This document shows positions 17,943 to 26,549 of a stretch of DNA of 58,855 bases, piece by piece. The stretch is taken from the NCBI GenBank assembly GCA_050289485.1, contig JBNKFV010000019.1, forward strand, positions 1 through 58,855, written 5' to 3'. The position numbers and the translations under genes were made by a program. The stretch comes from JBNKFV01 sp050289485 (GTDB lineage Bacteria; Pseudomonadota; Gammaproteobacteria; Pseudomonadales; Cellvibrionaceae). The notes under the pieces are model-generated. The model saw only the letters and a program-made list of their open reading frames with translations. It was not told the DNA's origin and did not search any database. Each line of letters opens with the position of its first letter. Position 1 is the stretch's first letter.

Positions 17943-19739
17943 TCAGCCGCCGGGTGTTGCTGAACCGTTAACGGCCAAGCCTTTTATACGGTCTCCCATG
18001 GGAGGGACTTCATCGCGATCTATGCGTACATCGAGTAGTGTGGGGCCATTGCGTTGGAACAGTTCGTTAAAATTAATTTTCTCCATTTGTTGTGGAGTGT
18101 CGATTACGATACCGTTGATGCCCATGCTTTGCGCAACGCCAGCATAGTTAATGGTATTGAGTTCCCAGCCTATCGATTCTTGATTTCCCAGTTTCTGACC
18201 ATGCATGACCATGCCCAGCGCCGCATCGTTAAGAACGAGAAAGACCACCGGCAATTTCTGTTGTGCGGCTACAGTAATTTCCTGCGCACTCATGAGATAG
18301 GAGCCATCACCCACCAGACATAATGTTGGGGCTTTCGGATTGCCCACTGCCGAGCCTATGGCTGCCCCTATGGCCCAGGCCATTGACCCATAGCCCATGG
18401 CAATACGGTATGCACCGGAATCATTGCTCAGGGTGAGGTAATGTGTAGCCCATGACCAGCTGTTGCCAGCATCGACAAAAACCCGGGTGTCGTGTGGCAA
18501 ACGTTGGCTGAGAATGGCCATAAGGCGTTGTGGCTTTATGGGGCTTTCCTGCGATAGACATTTTTCTGGTTCACGCAAGGTCACATAGCCGCCAAGAATA
18601 TTGCGCTGGTGATTTTTGCTGGGAATGGTGTCCCACTTTCTTCCCCAGCTGCGAGCGGTCTTTACGTGTTTAATGAGGTTGTCGAAGATGGTGTCGATAT
18701 GCCCGAACACGTGCAGGTTAGCCATGGGCGATCGGGTAAAGTGTTCCACTGATGCATCAATATGAACCAGCTTGGTATTGAGCAATTCGTGTTTCCAGCC
18801 ACCGGTATCGAGTTCACTCAATGACGCACCCACGGCTATGATCAGATCAACTTTATCACTTTGAAACAATTGCGCAGCACTTTCGTGACCGGCAAAACCG
18901 TATACACCGCGATAGAGAGGATGAGATTGATCAACCCAGGCTTTACCCATGGGGCAGGTGACAAACGGACTGCCGGTTAACTCGGCGAATTCGACAATTT
19001 TTTTACTGCTATGCCCGACGCCATAACCAATAAACAGTGCAATCGTATCAACTTTGGCGAGTTTCTCGCACAACCGCTGAATGGCGTATTCGTCGGCGAT
19101 AGAGAAATTGTGCAACAGTAAATCTGGGTGTACACGGGCCTTGGGGCTTGCCTGCGCTCGTAATATATCAGACGGAATACTGATATGTGATGGGCCCTTG
19201 GGTACCCGGTGGGCAGCCATGATGGACGACACCAGTTTACTTTCGAGTTGTTCATGGTGGGACACCAGTGTGCTCATCTTGGTGCACAGGCGGAACATGC
19301 CCACGGTATCAATGGCAGTGCAACTGGATTCCTGTAGTGCGCGTTTGCCAAATTTCGGTAGTGGCGTTTGTGCGGTAATCACCAGCATGGGGATTTCATC
19401 GGCCGTGGCTGAGCTGACGCCGGTTAGCAGGTTAGTGGCTCCAGGGCCGGTAGTGCTGCACACCACACCCATTTTACCGGTCTCGCGATAATAGCCGTCG
19501 GCCATAAACGCGGCGCCCGCCTCATGCCTTGCAACCACCAGACGAGGGCCGTTGCGTCGCGCACTTTGTGCCAGTGCATTGAACAGGGGTTCGATGGCAC
19601 CACCCGGCACACCGAAAATGGTGTCTATCTCTAGCTGCCTGAGATATTCGACTATAATGTCTGCGCAGGTTGAATTTTCGAGCTGCGGTGTAGGTACGGA
19701 TTCAATTTTGATCACGGGGTTATCGAGAACTTTTAGCAT
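17943..19739 (-). CDS. acetolactate-synthase-like thiamine-diphosphate enzyme
   Basis: A 598-residue enzyme of the acetolactate synthase family. The N-terminal pyrimidine domain has GVPGGAIEPLFNAL and the catalytic glutamate Glu73 in RHEAGAAFMADG, followed by TTGPGATNLLTG. A central domain (about 215-350) has GYGVGHSS and GVYGFAGHESA. The C-terminal PP domain has the metal/TPP motif GDGSYLMSAQEI..LNDAALGMV. The active-site elements look intact. No small regulatory ALS subunit is adjacent. The neighbours are two degenerate citrate-synthase-fold genes, so a role in branched-chain synthesis is unlikely. It probably performs an alpha-keto acid carboligation or decarboxylation in an unrecognised pathway. 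The start has no strong ribosome site. Confidence 0.85.
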   Translation of the reverse strand: MLKVLDNPVIKIESVPTPQLENSTCADIIVEYLRQLEIDTIFGVPGGAIEPLFNALAQSARRNGPRLVVARHEAGAAFMADGYYRETGKMGVVCSTTGPGATNLLTGVSSATADEIPMLVITAQTPLPKFGKRALQESSCTAIDTVGMFRLCTKMSTLVSHHEQLESKLVSSIMAAHRVPKGPSHISIPSDILRAQASPKARVHPDLLLHNFSIADEYAIQRLCEKLAKVDTIALFIGYGVGHSSKKIVEFAELTGSPFVTCPMGKAWVDQSHPLYRGVYGFAGHESAAQLFQSDKVDLIIAVGASLSELDTGGWKHELLNTKLVHIDASVEHFTRSPMANLHVFGHIDTIFDNLIKHVKTARSWGRKWDTIPSKNHQRNILGGYVTLREPEKCLSQESPIKPQRLMAILSQRLPHDTRVFVDAGNSWSWATHYLTLSNDSGAYRIAMGYGSMAWAIGAAIGSAVGNPKAPTLCLVGDGSYLMSAQEITVAAQQKLPVVFLVLNDAALGMVMHGQKLGNQESIGWELNTINYAGVAQSMGINGIVIDTPQQMEKINFNELFQRNGPTLLDVRIDRDEVPPMGDRIKGLAVNGSATPGG

Positions 19740-20047
19740 AGCGCTAATCCTTTTTTGATGGGGTTGAACGGGGGTTTAACAGACTGAAAGGCAAGAATTG
19801 GTAACGCCAGGTACGCAATAGTATGATATTTTGTGCGCCACATTTTCAGCGTTACATGCTAGGGATTGATAGTTAAGGAGGTTTGTAACGTGCTTGGCGC
19901 GATTTTTTGCAATTTGAATAGAAGTGTTCTTTTTGTGTCAAATCTCGCGTAAACAAGGACTGTGTAGCGATTAAACTACAGTGCCATCTGCGCACGTTTA
20001 ACGATTGGACAACACTACTTGTCAGCACAGACACCAGGTAAACCTAT
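19740..20047. other. divergent promoter region, 308 bp
   Basis: This separates the TPP/citrate-synthase-fold operon (minus) from the receptor gene (plus). It is AT-rich and has no coding frame or clear operator that I can defend. Confidence 0.5.
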
Positions 20048-22300
20048 ATGAGAAGTCAGGCTTTCTCTCGAGCGGTTTCTTACTCGCTTTGGTCTTTGCA
20101 TTTTGCCATCGCCCCTTATTCAGTCGCTGCCACAGATTCCGCGCAAGATGCGCACTCGCTTATTGAGGCAGAAATTGTTGTTACTGCACGTAAGCGAGAA
20201 GAAGGGTTGATGGACGTACCTGTCTCAGTGACAGCTTTTTCTGAATCCCAGCTTCAGTCTCCTTTGATTAGTGATATTTCAAGTGTAGGTGCTTTGGCAC
20301 CGAATGTAGACTTTAATTGGACCGCACCATTGGCTGGCAGCAGTAATGCTGCCAGTGTTTTCATTCGTGGTATTGGGCAAAATGATTTTCTGTTAACGAC
20401 CGACCCTGGCGTGGGTATCTACCTCGACGGCGTTTATATTTCCCGCTCTGTGGGCGGCGTACTTGGGCTGATGGATGTTGAACGGGTCGAAGTATTACGC
20501 GGGCCGCAGGGTACGCTGTTTGGTAAAAATAGCATTGGTGGTGCTGTTCAGGTTGTGACGCGTGCACCATCAGAAACATTTGGTGGTTCAGTTGGTGTCA
20601 CGTTGGGTGATTTTAACCGCCGCGATGTAAGTTTTAGTGTCGAAGGTGCTTTAGACGACAATATGCAGGCGCGCTTTAGTCTGGTTACTGAACAGCAAGA
20701 TGGCTACGTTACCCGTGTGCTTGATGGCAAAAAATTAGGCGACACGAATCGCCGTACGGCGAAAGCAGTGATTGCCTATCAGCCTGATGAAGCAACGAAT
20801 ATCCAATTGGCGATAGATCATACTTGGCAAGATCAGGAATCTATTGCGCAAAGTTTGTTAGAAGTTGTTCAGACACCGGGTGTTGATTTGTTTAATCTTT
20901 TTGTCGCTGATCCTGCTGCGCCCTATGATGAGCGATGGGTTACGGGCGATCCGTTCACAACGTATCAAACTGGCCCGAGCCAGGATGATCTGGAAATCAA
21001 CGGTTTGGCGCTGAATATTGAGCACGACTTCGAGACAGTGTTGTTCACGTCTATTACCGGTTATCGAACATTAAATGCGGTGTATTCGCGCGATCCGGAT
21101 GGTTCGCCCTACGTGTACGCAGAAGGTACTAACTGGGACGACCATTCGCAGTTCTCACAGGAGTTTCGTTTTCAGGGTGGTTCTGATCATCTTGATTGGC
21201 AAGTGGGGCTTTATTATTTGCGCGAACACGGTATTAATCGTACCGATGTCAATATTTACGAGGGTTTGTACGATGCCTTGGTGGCCGCTAACAACCCGCT
21301 CGCGGTATTCTTTGATACACATTTCAGTGTTAACAATGACCAGATAACCACCAGTGCAGCGGCATATTCACAAGTAACCTGGTTTGTAACCGACGCATTA
21401 AATGTAACCGCCGGTGTGCGTTTTACCCACGAAGAAAAAGAGTTTGGCATTAATAACTATTCTGCGCTGACGGGTTTGCAAATTCAGGGGCCGGCAACGG
21501 TTAACGAAAATTGGGATGATGTGTCGCCTATGTTGAGTGTCGACTACCACTGGTCTACGGCACTGATGACGTACGCGAGTATCAGCCGGGGCTTTAAAAG
21601 TGGTGGTTTTAATGGGCGGCAGATTTTCCCCTTGCCGCTGGATGATTTCGAACCAGAATATGCCACAACCGTTGAACTCGGTTTAAAGCGCCAGTGGGGT
21701 GCCGGTATCAGCGCGCGGGCCAGTGTATTTAATACAGCCTATGACGATATGCAATTCAGTGCACTGCTTGATGTGGGAGGGGCGCTATTGCCTGTTACCA
21801 ACAATGCTGCAGAGGCAACGATTAAAGGGCTGGAGGTTGAGGTGTCGCTGGCCGATTTAAACGGTTTAAGTGCCAATGTTGGCGTTGGCTACCTGCATGG
21901 CGAATATAATTCGTTGGACGCCGAGGCTTTGGTAGCCATAGGCTCTGAAGATGTAGATCTGATTCGTGTGCCAAGATGGAATGTGAGTGTCGATGTCGCT
22001 TATCGCTGGGCAATTGAGCAAGGTGCGATTCGTGTAGCGGCTAATACCAGTTACAAAAGTAAGGTGTACAACGACCCTGCCAACATCGACAGTATTGCGC
22101 AGGGCGGCTATACCCTTTTTAACGCGTCTGTCGATTGGATAACCCCGGCAGAAAAATGGAAGGTGGGTGGTTTTGTTACTAACCTGGGCGACAAGCGCTA
22201 TCTGGTAACCGGCGCGACGGCGTTAGGTTCTACCGGGTTTTCTGAAGCCCACTACGGCAAACCTCGGGAGTGGGGTGCGCGGGTGACGTATCAGTTTTAA
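20048..22300 (+). CDS. TonB-dependent outer-membrane receptor
   Basis: A 750-residue receptor. The signal peptide (about 1-28) ends PYSVAA. The TonB box is EIVVTARKREE (about 39-49). The plug has VFIRGIGQNDF and VERVEVLRGPQGTLFGKNSI, and the 22-strand barrel ends with a C-terminal phenylalanine (RVTYQF). It has no STN domain, so it is a plain transporter, of the type annotated as iron-complex receptors but used for many substrates. It lies divergent from the TPP/citrate-synthase-fold genes. A shared pathway is possible but not shown. Confidence 0.92.
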   Translation: MRSQAFSRAVSYSLWSLHFAIAPYSVAATDSAQDAHSLIEAEIVVTARKREEGLMDVPVSVTAFSESQLQSPLISDISSVGALAPNVDFNWTAPLAGSSNAASVFIRGIGQNDFLLTTDPGVGIYLDGVYISRSVGGVLGLMDVERVEVLRGPQGTLFGKNSIGGAVQVVTRAPSETFGGSVGVTLGDFNRRDVSFSVEGALDDNMQARFSLVTEQQDGYVTRVLDGKKLGDTNRRTAKAVIAYQPDEATNIQLAIDHTWQDQESIAQSLLEVVQTPGVDLFNLFVADPAAPYDERWVTGDPFTTYQTGPSQDDLEINGLALNIEHDFETVLFTSITGYRTLNAVYSRDPDGSPYVYAEGTNWDDHSQFSQEFRFQGGSDHLDWQVGLYYLREHGINRTDVNIYEGLYDALVAANNPLAVFFDTHFSVNNDQITTSAAAYSQVTWFVTDALNVTAGVRFTHEEKEFGINNYSALTGLQIQGPATVNENWDDVSPMLSVDYHWSTALMTYASISRGFKSGGFNGRQIFPLPLDDFEPEYATTVELGLKRQWGAGISARASVFNTAYDDMQFSALLDVGGALLPVTNNAAEATIKGLEVEVSLADLNGLSANVGVGYLHGEYNSLDAEALVAIGSEDVDLIRVPRWNVSVDVAYRWAIEQGAIRVAANTSYKSKVYNDPANIDSIAQGGYTLFNASVDWITPAEKWKVGGFVTNLGDKRYLVTGATALGSTGFSEAHYGKPREWGARVTYQF

Positions 22301-22324
22301 TGATCGGCCCGATGAGTAGACAAT

Positions 22325-22351
22325 AAAAAAGGCCGCTAAGCGGCCTTTTTT
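22325..22351. terminator. bidirectional terminator between receptor gene and glnA
   Basis: AAAAAAGGCCGC pairs with GCGGCCTTTTTT around a TAA loop, giving T runs on both strands. It ends the plus-strand receptor gene and backs up glnA termination. Confidence 0.9.
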
Positions 22352-22363
22352 ATATTCAGCAAA

Positions 22364-22381
22364 GAGCGCCTTGCGGCGCTC
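22364..22381 (-). terminator. terminator hairpin of glnA
   Basis: GAGCGCC-GCAA-GGCGCTC (read on the minus strand) is a perfect 7-bp stem with a GCAA tetraloop, 15 bases after the glnA stop, followed by TTT. It is weak alone and followed by the strong bidirectional terminator. Confidence 0.6.
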
Positions 22382-22396
22382 AATGTGAAAGCGTCA

Positions 22397-23803
22397 TTAA
22401 ACGCTATAGTACATGTCGAACTCTACTGGGTGAGTAGTGTGTTCCACACGGTAAACGTCGTCCATCTTCAGTTCGATGTATGCGTCGATCATGTCGTCAG
22501 TGAATACACCGCCTTTGGTCAGGAACTCGCGATCTGCATCCAGACTGCTCAGTGCTTCACGCAGTGAGCCGCTCACCTGTGGGATTGCCGCTGCTTCTTC
22601 TGCTGGCAGATCGTACAAGTCTTTGTCGGCTGCGTCGCCAGGGTGAATCTTGTTCTGAACACCGTCGAGACCAGCCATCAGCATGGCGGCAAAAGCCAGG
22701 TATGGGTTGGCAATTGGGTCTGGGAAGCGCGCTTCGATACGCTTGCCTTTTGGTGAGGCAACGTAAGGAATACGGATAGAAGCAGAACGGTTGCGGGCAG
22801 AGTAAGCCAGCATAACCGGTGCTTCAAAGCCAGGAATCAAACGCTTGTATGAGTTGGTGCCTGGGTTGGTGAATGCGTTCAGTGCTTTAGCGTGCTTGAT
22901 GATACCGCCAATGTAGAACAAAGCGGTTTCGCTCAGGCCTGCATAGCCATCACCGGCAAACTGGTTAGTACCGTCTTTCCAGTAAGACTGGTGGCAGTGC
23001 ATACCAGAACCGTTGTCGCCTACTACTGGCTTGGGCATGAAGGTAGCGGTTTTGCCATAAGCATGAGCAACGTTGTGTACGCAGTACTTCAGAATTTGTA
23101 CTTCGTCCGCTTTTTTCACCAAGGTGTTGAATTTAACACCGATTTCACACTGGCCAGCAGTGGCCACTTCGTGGTGGTGTACTTCAACGTCCAGACCCAT
23201 TTGCTCCATAGCGGCACACATTGCAGAGCGCAGGTCGTGCAGAGAGTCTACCGGTGGTACAGGGAAGTAGCCGCCTTTAACGCGTGGGCGGTGGCCCATG
23301 TTGCCATCGGCGTATTCGGAGCCCGTTGACCAGGCAGCTTCTTCTGAATTGATTTTTACGAAGCTACCGCTCATGTCGGCGCCCCATTTGATGTCGTCAA
23401 ACACGAAAAACTCGGGTTCTGGACCGAAGAATGCGGTATCGCCCAGGCCGGTTGATTTCAGATATTCTTCCGCACGTTTGGCAACAGAACGTGGGTCACG
23501 CTCGTAACCTTGCATAGTAGAAGGTTCTACGATGTCGCAGCGCACGATAACGGTAGGCTCGTCGGTGAATGGGTCGAGAATAGCAGAGCTGTCGTCTGGC
23601 ATCAGAATCATGTCTGATTCGTTGATACCTTTCCAGCCTGCGATAGACGAACCGTCGAACATTTGCCCGGTTTCGAAGAAGTCTTCGTCTACATAACGTG
23701 CAGGAATGGTAACGTGTTGTTCTTTACCTTTGGTATCGGTGAAGCGCAAATCGATCCAACGCGCTTCGCTTTCTTTGATCAGGTTCAGAGTGTTCTCTGA
23801 CAT
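22397..23803 (-). CDS. glnA: glutamine synthetase, type I
   Basis: A 468-residue glutamine synthetase of GSI-beta type, close to the E. coli length (469). The N-terminal beta-grasp has FDGSSIAGWKGINESDM. The ATP-binding block is KPVVGDNGSGMHCHQSYWKD. The metal and substrate residues include the glutamates in FGPEPEFFVFDD. The adenylylation site is the tyrosine of KDLYDLPAEE, so it should be controlled by GlnE. It condenses ammonia with glutamate using ATP. It is a single-gene unit on the minus strand with a GGAGG ribosome site. A sigma-54 promoter and an upstream NtrC site are visible, and ntrBC is 11 kb away in this window. Confidence 0.98.
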   Translation of the reverse strand: MSENTLNLIKESEARWIDLRFTDTKGKEQHVTIPARYVDEDFFETGQMFDGSSIAGWKGINESDMILMPDDSSAILDPFTDEPTVIVRCDIVEPSTMQGYERDPRSVAKRAEEYLKSTGLGDTAFFGPEPEFFVFDDIKWGADMSGSFVKINSEEAAWSTGSEYADGNMGHRPRVKGGYFPVPPVDSLHDLRSAMCAAMEQMGLDVEVHHHEVATAGQCEIGVKFNTLVKKADEVQILKYCVHNVAHAYGKTATFMPKPVVGDNGSGMHCHQSYWKDGTNQFAGDGYAGLSETALFYIGGIIKHAKALNAFTNPGTNSYKRLIPGFEAPVMLAYSARNRSASIRIPYVASPKGKRIEARFPDPIANPYLAFAAMLMAGLDGVQNKIHPGDAADKDLYDLPAEEAAAIPQVSGSLREALSSLDADREFLTKGGVFTDDMIDAYIELKMDDVYRVEHTTHPVEFDMYYSV

Positions 23804-23940
23804 TTGGAATCCTCCAAAATGGCAATGCCAAAATGATTGGTTAGGTTATTGTGAAAAGCCAAGTCCAGCTTGCTCTGCTATTCAGTTTTCGTACGACCCT
23901 AAAGAGCCGCTTGAAGACTCGAGCCGGGTGGTATGAGGGA

Positions 23941-23956
23941 AGCAAACTGTGTGCCA
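23941..23956 (-). promoter_or_regulatory. sigma-54 (RpoN) promoter of glnA
   Basis: On the minus strand TGGCAC-ACAGT-TTGCT is a perfect match to the -24/-12 consensus (TGGCAC-N5-TTGCW). It lies about 140 bases before the glnA start codon, with transcription expected to begin near 23929. An NtrC dyad lies about 105 bases further upstream. Confidence 0.9.
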
Positions 23957-24059
23957 CAAAATGAGGCGGCTTCGCTTTCCATAAAACCACCGTTTTTGTG
24001 CGCTATGCGATGATAGGGTACTCAAGCGCGGCCCCATTTTGGAGCGCTAGCTTTTTGTC

Positions 24060-24076
24060 TGCACCAAAAAAGTGCA
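24060..24076. promoter_or_regulatory. NtrC enhancer site for glnA
   Basis: TGCACCAAAAAAGTGCA matches TGCACCA-N3-TGGTGCA at 12 of 14 positions. It lies about 105 bp upstream of the sigma-54 promoter of glnA, the usual range for an NtrC enhancer. Confidence 0.8.
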
Positions 24077-24220
24077 TCCTGTTCATTGTGATGCGTTGCA
24101 ATGCTAGCCGGACTCGTAGCTGTGTGCAAATACTATTGGTGCCTTATAATCCCCCTTTTTTGTCGTCGGCATTGTCCCGTTGTGAAGGTCGGCCTCTAAC
24201 TGTGAGTGAAATACCCCAAG

Positions 24221-25690
24221 ATGCATTTTGTCGTAAAGCTTTTCCCGGAAATCGTGATTAAAACTGGCCCTGTACGGAAACGTTTTGTGCGCATGCTGCG
24301 CGATAATATTCGCACGCAATTAAAAGCCCGGGGTGTGAATGCCAAAGTAGTGCGTCACTGGGATATGCTCGAAGTCATTGGTTTTCCTGATGTTGCCTAT
24401 ACCGCCAGCGACATTGGCCTGGCTGCAGAAGTGCTGGCGCATACGCCAGGTATTGCGCATTTTTACCAGGTTGAGCCACATTCATTTACATCGATGCACG
24501 ACATTTACGAACGCACGGCAGAGGTATGGCTTGATGCGCTGGCGGGTAAAACCTTTTGTGTGCGGGTAAAGCGCCACGGTAAGCATGAGTTTACGTCTAC
24601 CGACGTGGAGCGCTATGTCGGTGGTGGCTTGAACCAGCATAGTGAGGCACAGGGGGTGCGCCTGAAAGATCCTGATATAACGGTGAATCTGGAAGTGCGT
24701 GACGATACGGTCTATATCATTCAGCAGCGGCGCAAGGGTATGGGTGGTTATCCCCTGGGTACTCAGGATGCGGTGCTGTCATTGGTTTCTGGAGGATTTG
24801 ACTCCACGGTTGCCAGTTACCTTACCATGAAGCGCGGCTTGCTAACCCACTACTGTTTTTTCAATCTGGGTGGTCATGCTCATGAGCTTGGGGTAAAAGA
24901 AGTCGCTTTTTACTTGTGGAACAAGTTTGGCTCGTCGCACCGGGTGCGCTTTGTGAGTGTGCCGTTTGACCGGGTGGTGGCGGAGATTCTGCAAAACGTT
25001 CATCACTCGCAAATGGGGGTGGTGCTCAAGCGTATGATGTTGCGGGTGGCGGCAAAGGTGGCGGAAGACCTTGAAGTGCCAGCACTGGTGACTGGCGAGA
25101 GTGTGGCTCAGGTGTCGAGTCAAACCCTGCAGAACTTGTCGGTGATTGATAGTGTGACTGACACACTGGTGCTGCGCCCGTTGGTGACCAGCGATAAGGA
25201 GAGCATTATCGCCACCACTCGGGCGATTGGTGCCGAAGAGCTGGTGGCCGGCATTCCTGAATACTGCGGTGTGATTTCGCAGAAACCCACTACACGTGCA
25301 AAAAAGGCGCGCATCGAGGAAGAAGAAACCCGGTTCGATTTCACGGTGTTGGAGCAGGCATTTGCCAACCGCAAACTGCAAAATATTGATGAAATCGTTA
25401 ACGATCTTGAGGCGGGTGAAACGCCGGTATTGGTGAGTGAGTTGCCTGAAGGTGCGGTAGTTATCGATATTCGCCACCCTCATGAAGAAGAGTTGAAGCC
25501 GCTGGTATTACCGGAGCCGTTGGTTGTGCAGCGGTTGCCGTTTTATCAGCTCGACAGCGAATTTGCAGGCTTGGATCCGCTGAAAACCTACTACTTGTAT
25601 TGCGATAAGGGAGTTATGAGTCAGTTGCATGCGGCTCACCTGCTGGCAAATGGGCGGCGTAATGTCGCCGTTTATCGTCCGCAAAAATAG
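24221..25690 (+). CDS. thiI: tRNA uracil 4-sulfurtransferase ThiI
   Basis: A 489-residue ThiI with the gammaproteobacterial rhodanese extension. An N-terminal ferredoxin-like and THUMP region (to about 165) is followed by the PP-loop ATP site SLVSGGFDSTVASYL (about 187-201). A conserved cysteine lies in PEYCGVISQKPTTRAK (about residue 347). The C-terminal rhodanese domain has the active cysteine in YYLYCDKGVMSQ (about 459). The two cysteines match the disulfide pair of E. coli ThiI. It makes 4-thiouridine at tRNA position 8 and supplies sulfur for thiazole synthesis. A GTG at 24206 is in frame, but ATG 24221 gives the family start MHFVVKLFPEI. Confidence 0.95.
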   Translation: MHFVVKLFPEIVIKTGPVRKRFVRMLRDNIRTQLKARGVNAKVVRHWDMLEVIGFPDVAYTASDIGLAAEVLAHTPGIAHFYQVEPHSFTSMHDIYERTAEVWLDALAGKTFCVRVKRHGKHEFTSTDVERYVGGGLNQHSEAQGVRLKDPDITVNLEVRDDTVYIIQQRRKGMGGYPLGTQDAVLSLVSGGFDSTVASYLTMKRGLLTHYCFFNLGGHAHELGVKEVAFYLWNKFGSSHRVRFVSVPFDRVVAEILQNVHHSQMGVVLKRMMLRVAAKVAEDLEVPALVTGESVAQVSSQTLQNLSVIDSVTDTLVLRPLVTSDKESIIATTRAIGAEELVAGIPEYCGVISQKPTTRAKKARIEEEETRFDFTVLEQAFANRKLQNIDEIVNDLEAGETPVLVSELPEGAVVIDIRHPHEEELKPLVLPEPLVVQRLPFYQLDSEFAGLDPLKTYYLYCDKGVMSQLHAAHLLANGRRNVAVYRPQK

Positions 25691-25781
25691 TGGGCATGGA
25701 CGCGAGCGAGCGAACTTGCCATAGTGCGGGCCTGGGGGCGGGCTTTGGGCTGCCTGGCGCAAGGTTTCTGAACAGGTAAAC

Positions 25782-26303
25782 ATGGCAAACGACAATAGCG
25801 AGCACAACAATAGCGAGCAGGACAGTGGCGAGCGCAAGAGCCTGAATCCAGCCACACGCAGATTTATAGAACTGGGCGTGGTTGCATTGGTGGTTGTGCT
25901 GCTGTCGATTTTGGGTACGTTACTGGCGCTTGGTGTTGTCAAACTGCCAGGTATGCAAGGAGGGAGTGACGATGGCAAGCCGGGTAGGGCCAGTATTTCG
26001 TTGACGGATGCGTTCCTCGAATGTGAAGAATATGCCAAAGACGAGCTGGGTTCGCGGATTAAATATATGTTTATCGACAACCACTCCAGCCGCTACGACG
26101 AGCGTTCAAACCGCTTTAAAATCTTTCTTGAGGCTGATTTGTTTGCCGAAGGGGCGAGCAGCGGCACAACTAAACACTACTACATCAACTGCTTTTCACG
26201 CGCAAATCGCCTGTCGATTACCACGTTTGAGATAATGGAAGACCGCACCTTGCCTGCGCGTCCGGTGCGGGAATCAAAAAATACTAATGCCTTCGGTATG
26301 TGA
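25782..26303 (+). CDS. small single-pass membrane protein of unknown function
   Basis: A 173-residue protein. It has a hydrophilic N-terminus rich in N, S and E (1-27), a strong transmembrane helix at about 29-53 (IELGVVALVVVLLSILGTLL) and a soluble C-terminal domain of about 110 residues. That domain has two cysteines (in LECEEYAKDEL and YINCFSRANR) that could form a disulfide if it is periplasmic. I do not recognise the family. It lies between thiI and typA, and a ribosome site is not obvious (AACAGGTAAAC before ATG). Confidence 0.7.
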   Translation: MANDNSEHNNSEQDSGERKSLNPATRRFIELGVVALVVVLLSILGTLLALGVVKLPGMQGGSDDGKPGRASISLTDAFLECEEYAKDELGSRIKYMFIDNHSSRYDERSNRFKIFLEADLFAEGASSGTTKHYYINCFSRANRLSITTFEIMEDRTLPARPVRESKNTNAFGM

Positions 26304-26415
26304 CGGCACCATGAATATTTGCGCTTATTAGCATTTGGTCGTTTCGTAAGCGCTTGCGGCAGAGTATAATGCGCGGCCTTTATTCTCTGCGGTATCTATA
26401 GCACCTGTCTGGTAG

Positions 26416-26475
26416 GCCCCTTTCGAGCTGGTAAAACCCTTTTCGAGCGAGTAAGACCTTTCCGAATTGTTCGTT
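26416..26475 (+). repeat. three imperfect 20-nt direct repeats in the typA leader
   Basis: CCCCTTTCGAGCTGGTAAAA, CCCTTTTCGAGCGAGTAAGA and a shorter CCTTTCCGAATTG follow head to tail between a TATAAT box (26365-26370) and the typA start. They could be in the 5' untranslated leader. The function is unknown. Confidence 0.4.
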
Positions 26476-26549
26476 ATTAGCGCCAGCTGCTACCACCATC
26501 TGGCTGGCGCTTGCAGAGATTTTAACATTGTGAAACAGAGACCTTCGTT

